A stretch of DNA of 8,549 nt from an uncultured Gemmatimonadota bacterium (lineage in GTDB: Bacteria; Gemmatimonadota; Gemmatimonadetes; Gemmatimonadales; GWC2-71-9): contig CAMLHP010000090.1 of assembly GCA_946479805.1 (NCBI GenBank), forward strand, positions 1 through 8,549, given 5' to 3'. This document shows positions 1 to 5,657 of this stretch, in pieces (within the stretch, counting starts at the first letter, position 1; each line of letters opens with the position of its first letter). The position numbers and the translations under genes are program-made. The notes below the pieces were generated by a model. The model was not told the origin of the DNA and did not search any database. It worked only from the letters and a program-made list of their open reading frames with translations.

Positions 1-52
1 CGCGACCCCGGCATTATGAGTGCCGTGCTCTAACCAGCTGAGCTACCCTGCC
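1..52 (-). tRNA. tRNA-Met (CAT), elongator type, 3' part cut off by window edge
   Basis: Read on the minus strand from position 52, the sequence has a 7-nt acceptor strand (GGCAGGG), TA at tRNA positions 8-9, a GCTC/GAGC D-stem, and an anticodon stem CGGCA/TGCCG closing the loop CTCATAA. The anticodon CAT lies at plus-strand 16-18. It continues into a GGGTC variable loop and the first bases of the T-stem. The D-arm and anticodon-loop sequences closely resemble bacterial elongator tRNA-Met as I remember the E. coli gene. The D-stem and acceptor do not look like initiator tRNA. A CAT anticodon could also be tRNA-Ile2 (lysidine-modified), but the TCATAA loop with GGGTC favours Met. About 25 nt of the 3' end (T-arm, acceptor 3' strand) lie outside the window. 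Confidence 0.93.
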
Positions 53-64
53 TTGCGAGCGGCA

Positions 65-93
65 ATCCTAGCAAGTAGACGCCTGCGCGGCAA
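65..93 (-). promoter_or_regulatory. sigma70-like promoter of tRNA-Met
   Basis: On the minus strand a -35 box TTGCCG (plus 88-93) is followed by exactly 17 nt and a -10 box TAGGAT (plus 65-70). Each box matches 4 of 6 consensus bases. Initiation about 7 nt after the -10 box would leave a leader of a few bases before the mature tRNA 5' end at 52, as expected for a tRNA gene. Spacing and position make this convincing; transcription itself is inferred. Confidence 0.6.
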
Positions 94-102
94 CCTCGGT
101 TC

Positions 103-137
103 CCCCACGCCCCACGCCCCACGCCCCACGCCCCACT
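103..137. repeat. tandem 7-bp repeat, CCCCACG x4 plus one variant unit; G-quadruplex motif on minus strand
   Basis: Four perfect CCCCACG units (103-109, 110-116, 117-123, 124-130) are followed by CCCCACT (131-137). On the minus strand this gives five runs of four or more Gs separated by the 3-nt loop CGT, which meets the standard G4N3 quadruplex pattern with one run to spare. The array lies between the tRNA-Met promoter and the start of the plus-strand operon, so it sits in the shared upstream region of divergent transcription units. It could be a simple variable-number repeat, a structured DNA element, or an array of protein-binding sites. Confidence 0.85.
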
Positions 138-154
138 CTCCGTTGGCCCCCCTC

Positions 155-183
155 TTGCCGTACCACCCCGAAACACCTGCAAT
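155..183 (+). promoter_or_regulatory. possible sigma70-like promoter of the four-gene operon
   Basis: TTGCCG (155-160), a 17-nt spacer and TGCAAT (178-183) form a promoter-like pair. The -35 hexamer is the same as that of the divergent tRNA promoter, and each box matches 4 of 6 consensus bases. Initiation would fall near 190, leaving a leader of under 10 nt before the TTG start proposed at 198. This fits only if the mRNA is nearly leaderless or the start codon differs, so the call is weak. Confidence 0.3.
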
Positions 184-197
184 CACTGGCGGACAAG

Positions 198-1367
198 TTG
201 AGCGAACCCCTGCACCTGGAGCGCCCCCGCGCCCTCGCGACTGCCACCGGCTCGCGCGTCACTGCGCGGATCGGTGGGACCGACGTCTGGTTTGAGTCCC
301 CTGATGTGGTGCTGCGGCCCTCGGTCGAGGCCTTTGTCGCGGCATTCCTGATCCCGTCGTTGGGCCTCCGCCGTCGCCTGGATGTCTCAGTGCATGCGTG
401 TCCGGATTTCGTCGCGAACACGCGGCAGGTTGTGGAGCTGGTGCATCAATGGTGGCGGTACCCGAAGCTGTATCCGGTATATCCCTCCACCATTGGATCC
501 ACTGCCGGTTCGCGGCCTCCCCGGTCGGCGCTCTTCTTCACTGGTGGCGTCGATTCCTTCCATTCGCTACTGGCCCTCGGGCGTCACATAGACGATCTGG
601 TGTTCGTGCATGGATTCGACGTGCAGCTGACGGATACGGCTAGGGCCGATGCGTGCGAGCGGATGCTGCGCGACGTCACCGGGAGCACAGGCCAGCGAGT
701 CATCCGGGTGCGCACCAACCTGCGGCAGCATCCAGTCCTTGCGAGCCTGCACTGGGGACGCACCCATGGCGGCGCCCTGGCCGCGGTTGGTCATCTCCTG
801 TCAGGTCATGTGACCTCGGTTCTTGTCTCTTCGTCGAACCCCCTGGGTCACCAGCCGGGCTGGGGATCGCACTGGGCACTGGACCACCACTGGAGCAGCG
901 GCGCGCTTCGGGTGGAGCACGTCGGCGCGGAGTGCAGCCGGAACCAGAAGCTTTCCGCGATCGCCCGGCATCCACTGGTGAGGAAGCACCTTCGGGTATG
1001 CTGGGAGAACCGTGACGCAAAGCTCAACTGCGGGCGCTGCGAGAAGTGCCTTCGCACCCAGCTGGGACTGCTCGCGCTGGGGGAAATATCAGGTTCCATG
1101 GTCTTCGACCAGCGGGTTCCCCTGGCCGACCGCCTGGGCCGCCTTGCCAGGATCAAGGATCCGGTGCTGTTTCCGATGTATCAACAGATGATTGAAATGG
1201 GTCTGCCTGCGGACGTGGAAGCCGCTGTGATTCGGCTGCTGCGGCGAAGCCGAGCGGCCCATCGCGCCCGCCTCGGCCGGGTTCTGGTCGGGCACGCCGA
1301 AGGAGTGGCACGGCGGATGTGGCGCCTGTCGCGGCGTGCCATCGCGTCGGGCACCACAGGACCATGA
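198..1367 (+). CDS. PP-loop ATP-pyrophosphatase-like protein with QueC-like Cys4 site (paralogue A)
   Basis: This 389-residue protein belongs by motif to the PP-loop (N-type ATP pyrophosphatase) superfamily, whose members adenylate a carbonyl or carboxyl oxygen before attack by N or S. The ATP loop is FFTGGVDSFHSL, with T115-G-G-V-D119-S120. Further blocks are HGFDVQLTD (138-146), RTNLR from 172, and HWGRTHGGALAAVGHLL from 185. C268 and the NCGRCEKCLRT block (C278, C281, C284) reproduce the C-x8/9-C-x2-C-x2-C zinc-site spacing of QueC. QueC is only about 220-230 residues and begins at the PP-loop. Here roughly 110 residues precede the loop (including VWFESPDVVL and a WWRYP motif) and about 100 basic residues follow the Cys site. 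It is a clear paralogue of the product at 2319. The TTG start at 198 was chosen because the paralogue's conserved N-terminal block (TARIGGTDVWFES) lies just after it; later GTG codons would cut that block, and no good ribosome site settles the matter. It heads a tight operon. The substrate is unknown. Confidence 0.8.
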   Translation: MSEPLHLERPRALATATGSRVTARIGGTDVWFESPDVVLRPSVEAFVAAFLIPSLGLRRRLDVSVHACPDFVANTRQVVELVHQWWRYPKLYPVYPSTIGSTAGSRPPRSALFFTGGVDSFHSLLALGRHIDDLVFVHGFDVQLTDTARADACERMLRDVTGSTGQRVIRVRTNLRQHPVLASLHWGRTHGGALAAVGHLLSGHVTSVLVSSSNPLGHQPGWGSHWALDHHWSSGALRVEHVGAECSRNQKLSAIARHPLVRKHLRVCWENRDAKLNCGRCEKCLRTQLGLLALGEISGSMVFDQRVPLADRLGRLARIKDPVLFPMYQQMIEMGLPADVEAAVIRLLRRSRAAHRARLGRVLVGHAEGVARRMWRLSRRAIASGTTGP

Positions 1368-1380
1368 CAGTTCACCTCTC

Positions 1381-1392
1381 GAGGCCCCGATG
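1381..1392 (+). promoter_or_regulatory. ribosome binding site deciding the BKACE start
   Basis: GAGG at 1381-1384 (within TCGAGG) lies 5 nt before ATG 1390. This supports starting the BKACE here, giving a 22-nt gap after the upstream stop, rather than at the in-frame GTG 1336 inside the upstream gene. Confidence 0.55.
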
Positions 1393-2322
1393 AAACAATC
1401 CGTCCCCCCCGCCGGTGCGATCGTCAACTTCTGCCCGACGGGCATGGTCCCGACTCGGGAAATGACGCCACATGTCCCGCTGACGCCCAGCGAGATCATA
1501 GCTGACGTCCGCGACTGCATCGACGCTGGTGCGAACCTGGTGCATCTGCATGCCCGCGACGAGCAAGGCGTTCCCCACTATTCGCGCGAGATCTACGCCA
1601 GGCAGATCTCGGGAATTCGCGAGCACTGCCCGGATGTGACCATCTGCGTCTCGTTGTCGGGCAGGACATTCGGAGAGTTCGAACAGCGGTCGGATCCGCT
1701 GAAGCTGACGGGTGACCTGCGTCCGGACATGGGGAGCCTCACCCTCGCGTCGCTCAACTTCACCGGCCAGCCCAGCATCAACTCGCCCGACATGGTGCGG
1801 CGCCTCGCCGGCGCCATGCTGGAGCGGGGCATCAAGCCGGAACTGGAAGTGTTCGACGTGGGCATGGTGAACTTTGCCAACGTTCTCATCGACAAGGGCC
1901 TTCTCGAGCCGCCCTTTTACTTCAACATCCTGCTCGGCAACGTCGCCAGCGCACAGGCGACCCCGGCGCAGCTCGCCGCCATCCTCTCGGCCCTCCCGCA
2001 CGGGGCCATCTGGTGCCTCGCGGGAATCGGCCGCCAGCAGCTGACCGCCAACACCATGGGCCTGCTGCTGGGCGACGGTGTCCGGGTGGGGCTGGAGGAC
2101 AACATCTGGCATGACGACGCGAGGACCGAGCTCGCCAGCAACCGGGGGCTGGTTGATCGGGTCGTCGAGCTGGCCGGCATCCTGGAGCGCAGCATCGCGA
2201 AGCCGGCGGAGGTTCGCCGGCGCCTCGGAATCGCTCCCCTCTCCCCGGCCTCGCATCATGAAGGCAGTGAACATCGTGTGCCGCAGCGCCGGGCAGCGAA
2301 CCGTGCCGGAGTGACCGGATGA
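1390..2322 (+). CDS. beta-keto acid cleavage enzyme (BKACE / DUF849, Kce-like)
   Basis: The family (PF05853; prototype Kce, 3-keto-5-aminohexanoate cleavage enzyme) is a Zn-dependent TIM barrel that converts a beta-keto acid plus acetyl-CoA into acetoacetate plus a new acyl-CoA. The start is ATG 1390, with GAGG (1381-1384) 5 nt upstream; an in-frame GTG at 1336 would overlap the previous gene. The product is 310 residues. VHLHARD places zinc ligands H52 and H54, and GVRVGLEDN gives R232, E236 and D237. S88 is in VSLSGR. These match Kce H46, H48, R226, E230, D231 and S82 (recalled numbering) at a constant offset of +6, so the catalytic machinery appears intact. Kce Glu14 would fall at V20 within PTGMVPTREMTPHVP, so the substrate is probably not the amino-acid-type one of lysine fermentation. 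The barrel ends near RRRLGI (about 268-273). The last ~37 residues look atypical and have poor third-position G/C. The stop overlaps the next gene's ATG. Confidence 0.9.
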   Translation: MKQSVPPAGAIVNFCPTGMVPTREMTPHVPLTPSEIIADVRDCIDAGANLVHLHARDEQGVPHYSREIYARQISGIREHCPDVTICVSLSGRTFGEFEQRSDPLKLTGDLRPDMGSLTLASLNFTGQPSINSPDMVRRLAGAMLERGIKPELEVFDVGMVNFANVLIDKGLLEPPFYFNILLGNVASAQATPAQLAAILSALPHGAIWCLAGIGRQQLTANTMGLLLGDGVRVGLEDNIWHDDARTELASNRGLVDRVVELAGILERSIAKPAEVRRRLGIAPLSPASHHEGSEHRVPQRRAANRAGVTG

Positions 2323-3512
2323 GGCTGTCGCGAAAGCGGATCGATGTTCGCATCGGCACGCCCGTCGCGGAACGCAGGGGCGGCACGTCGCGCGTCATTG
2401 CGCGCGTGGATGACGTGGAGGTGTGGTTCGAAAGCGAAGACCTGGACCTGACGCCCTCGCCAGAAGCGCTGGTGAGTGCCTTCTTGATTCCCTCGATGGC
2501 CGCGGGCCGCAGGGTTGTATCCGAAGCGCCGCTTGCCGCGGACTTCGCGGACCACCTGCCAGCGGCGATGGGGCTGGTCCACCGGTGGTGGCGCTATCCG
2601 CTGCTGCCTCCAGTTGTGCAATCGCAGGGCGCACTGGAACCAGTGAGGGACCCATCGTCGGTCGCGCTCTGCTTCAGCGGCGGAGTGGACTCGTTCCACT
2701 CGCTTCTCAGGGGGCCCCGGAAGCCGGGGCTGCTGGTGACGGTGCACGGGTTCGACGTCCAGCTCACTGACACAGTTCGCGCTGGCCAGGTCAGTGACAT
2801 GACGAAGGCGGTGGCAGCGGCAACCGGGGCGAGCGGGGCAGTGATCCGTACGAACCTTCGGCGCCATCCACTCTTCATCAGCGCCAGATGGAGCCGCGAT
2901 CATGGCGGGGCGCTGGCCGCCATCGGCCACCTCCTGCCTCCGTCGGTGGGACGCCTGGTAATCTCATCGTCCTATCCCCGCGCGCTGGGCCGGAAGTGGG
3001 GTTCGCACTGGGATCTCGATCCGCTCTGGAGCGGCGCCGGGCTGGTGATCGATCACTTTGGTGAGCACCTCTTCCGGGTCGAAAAGCTCGCTGCGATTGG
3101 ACGCGAGCCGCTGGTTCGCGAGCACCTCAGGGTCTGCTGGCGCCAGCCGGTCGCACTTCCCAACTGCTCCCGTTGCTTCAAGTGCGTGCGAACCCGAATC
3201 CTGCTTTCTGCGGTGGGTGCGCTCGACGGCTTCGAGCTGCTCGAGGGCAACGACACCCTCGCGGCTGACATCGATGCCATGCCGCCCATCGGCCACGCCA
3301 AGGCGTTGCACCAGTATCGCTCTGCGCTGAAGGGCCAGCTTCCGCCTGACGTGGCTGCGGCGCTGACAAGGCTCATGGCCCGCAGCCGGGGGCCGGTCCT
3401 GCTCGAGAGGCTGGGCGTCATTTCAGGCGCAGCGAAGCTGGGCGCGCTGTCGCGCCGTGTGGCAGCCCGGGCCCGGCGGGGTTTAGGCGTGCCCAGTCCC
3501 TGGCGTGCATAG
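2319..3512 (+). CDS. PP-loop ATP-pyrophosphatase-like protein with QueC-like Cys4 site (paralogue B)
   Basis: This 397-residue protein is collinear with the product at 198-1367 over its whole length. Shared blocks include VWFES, AFLIPS, LVH-x-WWRYP, a PP-loop FSGGVDSFHSLL (S120-G-G-V-D124-S125, the canonical SGGxDS form), HGFDVQLTD from 143, IRTNLR, HGGALAAIGHLL, WGSHW-x-LD, HLRVCW, and the Cys4 site C273, C283, C286, C289. By eye around half of the central residues are identical, so the duplication is old. Differences are concentrated near the Cys cluster (CSRCFKCVRT against CGRCEKCLRT), in the segment after the PP-loop, and in the basic C-terminal tail, which suggests different substrates or partners. 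The ATG overlaps the BKACE stop (ATGA, 2319-2322), implying translational coupling. It may form a heteromer with paralogue A or act on a second step. ATP-dependent adenylation is inferred from the fold; the acceptor is unknown. It is not QueC, being far too long and lacking other queuosine genes nearby. Confidence 0.8.
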   Translation: MRLSRKRIDVRIGTPVAERRGGTSRVIARVDDVEVWFESEDLDLTPSPEALVSAFLIPSMAAGRRVVSEAPLAADFADHLPAAMGLVHRWWRYPLLPPVVQSQGALEPVRDPSSVALCFSGGVDSFHSLLRGPRKPGLLVTVHGFDVQLTDTVRAGQVSDMTKAVAAATGASGAVIRTNLRRHPLFISARWSRDHGGALAAIGHLLPPSVGRLVISSSYPRALGRKWGSHWDLDPLWSGAGLVIDHFGEHLFRVEKLAAIGREPLVREHLRVCWRQPVALPNCSRCFKCVRTRILLSAVGALDGFELLEGNDTLAADIDAMPPIGHAKALHQYRSALKGQLPPDVAAALTRLMARSRGPVLLERLGVISGAAKLGALSRRVAARARRGLGVPSPWRA

Positions 3513-3518
3513 GACGGC

Positions 3519-4061
3519 ATGATCGACACACGCGTTCCACTCGAGCAGGACCTCGAGGGGCTCTTCCAGTGCCTGGGCGGCTATCACCTGCACCTCCTGG
3601 GGGACTCACCCCTCGCGGATCCGGAGTATCCCGAGGACACGCTGCTCATGGTTCGCAACCGGATCGCCGAGATCCGGCTGGAGACCAACAGCCTCGTTGC
3701 GGTTGACGGCGAGGAGGTGCTCGGGTTCTGCTGCTGGGACTGGTACGACCGTGAACAGCTCGCCGCCAAGACGGTGATAATCACGGTGACGCGGGCAGCC
3801 CGCGAGCGAGGAGTGGGGAGCCTGCTGCAGGAGGCGCGCATGCAGCGCATGTGGGACGAGGGCGCACGCTCCATCCACACCTGGAGCGCCGATCCTGCGT
3901 CAGTTGCGTGGTACGAGCGGCATTTCGGATACAGGCGCATCGGCCGGGAGCCGATCCGTCACTCGATCCATCGCTTCCGCTGGCAAGATCGGGTCTGGTG
4001 GGGCCTCCACCGAGGCACCATCGGGCAGGACACTCTCGAGCATCTCGTGGTGGAGAGATAA
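3519..4061 (+). CDS. GNAT family N-acyltransferase
   Basis: This 180-residue protein has the GNAT fold signatures. A beta-strand block VIITVTRAA leads into the acetyl-CoA pyrophosphate-binding loop R95-E-R97-G98-V-G100-S and the following helix (LLQEARMQRMWDEGA). Then come an HTWSADPASVAWYERHFGYRRIG segment with the usual motif-B SVAWYERxGF-like end, and a C-terminal HRF-containing region. It should transfer an acyl group from CoA to an amine in the cytoplasm; the acceptor cannot be read from the sequence. AGGA at 3511-3514, overlapping the upstream stop, lies 4 nt before ATG 3519 and supports this start. Six nucleotides separate it from paralogue B, so it belongs to the same operon. Its CoA dependence links it naturally to the BKACE, which makes acyl-CoA. 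There is no signal peptide or membrane segment. Confidence 0.85.
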   Translation: MIDTRVPLEQDLEGLFQCLGGYHLHLLGDSPLADPEYPEDTLLMVRNRIAEIRLETNSLVAVDGEEVLGFCCWDWYDREQLAAKTVIITVTRAARERGVGSLLQEARMQRMWDEGARSIHTWSADPASVAWYERHFGYRRIGREPIRHSIHRFRWQDRVWWGLHRGTIGQDTLEHLVVER

Positions 4062-4277
4062 CTTACGCCCCCTCACCTCATCCTGGTTTCAGGGTTCCGC
4101 TGATCCTCACCGGTCCGGCGCCTCCTGCGCCAGGCCGGCTCGCGACACCAGTTGAAACCCCCGCGGCCTGCAACCGTCTTGCGGATTCAGGCATCGAACG
4201 ATGGGCATGTCCATCTCCGGCTGGCATCGAGTGGAACGATTGCCCACATTGCAGTGCTCCCCCACAAGGAACCTGTC
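4062..4277 (+). other. 216-nt intergenic region between the two operons, with a small GC hairpin
   Basis: This is the only sizeable gap on the plus strand after 198. It contains GGCGC (4117-4121), loop CTCCT, and GCGCC (4127-4131), with weaker outer pairing. No T-run follows, so it is at best a poor intrinsic terminator. A TTGAAA at 4152-4157 could serve as a -35 box, but no acceptable -10 lies 16-18 nt downstream. No convincing gene is seen. The gap probably carries the exporter operon's promoter, but I cannot place it. Confidence 0.35.
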
Positions 4278-4280
4278 ATG
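4266..4280 (+). promoter_or_regulatory. ribosome binding site deciding the adaptor start
   Basis: AAGGA at 4266-4270 is followed by 7 nt and ATG 4278. This is the best Shine-Dalgarno in the window. It fixes the adaptor start at 4278, so that the protein begins MNWRKPDWRL followed directly by its membrane anchor. The frame is open 42 codons further upstream to TTG 4152, but that extension has no such site. Confidence 0.8.
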
Positions 4281-5654
4281 AACTGGCGGAAACCCGACTG
4301 GCGTCTGGTCGCCGGCGCCGCCCTCGTCGTCATTCTCGGGGGCTGGCTGCTAACCGGAGAAACCGCCACTGCCGACGGCGAGCTGGTAACCACGGTTGAA
4401 CGCGGCGATTTCGAGGTCACGGTCACCACGTCCGGCGAGCTCAGGGCCCAGAACTTTGTCGAGATCACCGCGCCGCCGGATGCGCGGCTCGCCGAAGCCT
4501 TCCAGATGAAGATCCTCTCGATCGTTCCAGAAGGCACGGTCGTGAAGGCGGGCGACGTTGTCGCCGAGCTGGACCGGTCCACGCTCGCGCCCAAGATGCA
4601 GGAGTTCACGCTCGCACTGCAGAAGGCCGAGGCCGTTTACGAGCAGGCCATGCTGGACTCGACCCTCAATCTGTCGACCGCGCGCGAGGATATCCGGTCC
4701 AAGGAGCTGGCGCTGGAGGAGAAGCGGCTGGCAAAGGATCAGGCCCGCTACGAGGCGCCCACCATCCAGCGCCAGGCAGAGATCGATCTCGAGCGTGCCG
4801 ATCGAGCGCTCAAGCAGGCCCGCCTCGATTACCAGACCAAGACCGATCAGGCGAAGGCCAAGATGCGAGAGGTCTTTGCGGACGTCGAACGCCAGCGCAG
4901 CAAGGTCTCGGCGGTTCAGGCGGTCATGGGACAGTTCACCATCCGGGCTCCTTCCGATGGAATGGTGATCTACGCCAAGGAGTGGAACGGAAAGAAGCGA
5001 ACGGCCGGCTCCCAGGTCTCGGCGTGGGACCCGGCCGTTGCCACGCTGCCAGACCTGACGCGGATGGAATCGATCACCTACGTCAACGAAATAGACGTTC
5101 GCAAGATCAGGGAGGGGCAGGAGGCGACGATCACGCTGGATGCCGACCCGTCGAAGCAGCTTGTGGGCAAGGTGACCCACGTCGCCAACATGGGAGAGCA
5201 GCGCCCAAACACCGATGCCAAGGTGTTCGAGGTCGAGATCGAGATCACCGGCGCTGACACCACGCTGCGCCCCGGAATGACCACCGGCAACACCGTGACC
5301 ACCATGAAGGTCCCCGGCGCGCTCCATGTGTCTCTCGAGGCACTCGACAGCGACAACGGCATTCCCGTGGTGTACCACCGGAAGGGCGGCGGAGTGGTGA
5401 AGCAGGAGGTCGAGACTGGTGCCACCAATGACGACCAGGTCGAGATCCTGCGCGGCCTGGAGGAGGGAGACCGGGTTCTCCTGGCTCCGCCCGCAAACGC
5501 GGCAGACCTCGAAGTGGAGCGTCTCCAGGGTTCCACCGCGGGCAGCGATACGATACCAGCCGCCGAATCGCCCTCCGCGTTGCCTCCTGACGCGCCCGAC
5601 ACCGACACACTGCGCGCGGCCCCTGACAGCGGCATCGTGGCGCCGCAGGGCTGA
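4278..5654 (+). CDS. HlyD/MacA-type periplasmic adaptor (membrane fusion) subunit of an ABC exporter
   Basis: This 458-residue protein bridges an inner-membrane permease and an outer-membrane channel. A short basic N-terminus precedes an uncleaved-looking anchor (about residues 10-25, LVAGAALVVILGGWLL). A lipoyl/biotinyl-like half-motif follows (about 62-98, with ILSIVPEGTVVKAGDVVAEL). Residues ~103-215 form a long alpha-helical hairpin rich in Lys, Glu, Gln and Arg. The lipoyl fold resumes at FTIRAPSDGMVIY (220-232). A beta-barrel segment (about 260-345, VNEIDVRKIREGQEATI) and a membrane-proximal domain (VVYHRKGGGVVKQEVETG to GLEEGDRVLL) follow. The last ~45 residues are rich in Pro, Asp, Ser, Thr and Ala and look disordered, which is unusual for the family. 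It is the first gene of a compact operon; only GGG separates its TGA from the permease GTG, and both genes are in the same frame. The substrate cannot be predicted from sequence. Confidence 0.9.
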   Translation: MNWRKPDWRLVAGAALVVILGGWLLTGETATADGELVTTVERGDFEVTVTTSGELRAQNFVEITAPPDARLAEAFQMKILSIVPEGTVVKAGDVVAELDRSTLAPKMQEFTLALQKAEAVYEQAMLDSTLNLSTAREDIRSKELALEEKRLAKDQARYEAPTIQRQAEIDLERADRALKQARLDYQTKTDQAKAKMREVFADVERQRSKVSAVQAVMGQFTIRAPSDGMVIYAKEWNGKKRTAGSQVSAWDPAVATLPDLTRMESITYVNEIDVRKIREGQEATITLDADPSKQLVGKVTHVANMGEQRPNTDAKVFEVEIEITGADTTLRPGMTTGNTVTTMKVPGALHVSLEALDSDNGIPVVYHRKGGGVVKQEVETGATNDDQVEILRGLEEGDRVLLAPPANAADLEVERLQGSTAGSDTIPAAESPSALPPDAPDTDTLRAAPDSGIVAPQG

Positions 5655-5657
5655 GGG

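Noticed and set aside
103..137. Tandem repeat considered as a CRISPR array or integration direct repeats
   Set aside because: Units are 7 bp with no spacers, and no cas, integrase or transposase genes are present.
1..200. Genomic island inserted at the tRNA-Met gene
   Set aside because: Integration normally uses the tRNA 3' end, which points out of the window to the left. The operon lies on the 5' promoter side, and no integrase or duplicated tRNA fragment is visible on this side.
1336..1389. Starting the BKACE at the in-frame GTG 1336
   Set aside because: It would overlap the upstream gene by 32 nt and add 18 residues not typical of the family, while ATG 1390 has GAGG 5 nt upstream.
2202..2221. 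7-bp inverted repeat GCCGGCG/CGCCGGC inside the BKACE gene, and a similar one at 2714-2730 in paralogue B
   Set aside because: Stems of this length are common by chance in GC-rich coding sequence; they are mid-gene and lack T-runs.
198..3512. Calling the PP-loop proteins QueC (7-cyano-7-deazaguanine synthase)
   Set aside because: They share the PP-loop and Cys4 spacing, but they are about 170 residues longer, have an extra N-terminal domain, exist as a pair, and no queD, queE or queF gene is near.
4152..4180. TTGAAA as the -35 box of an exporter promoter
   Set aside because: The hexamer 17 nt downstream (CGTCTT) does not resemble a -10 box, nor do those at 16 or 18 nt spacing.
4152..4277. 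Starting the adaptor at the upstream in-frame TTG 4152
   Set aside because: The extra 42 residues would precede the membrane anchor, there is no good ribosome site at 4152, and ATG 4278 has AAGGA at ideal spacing.
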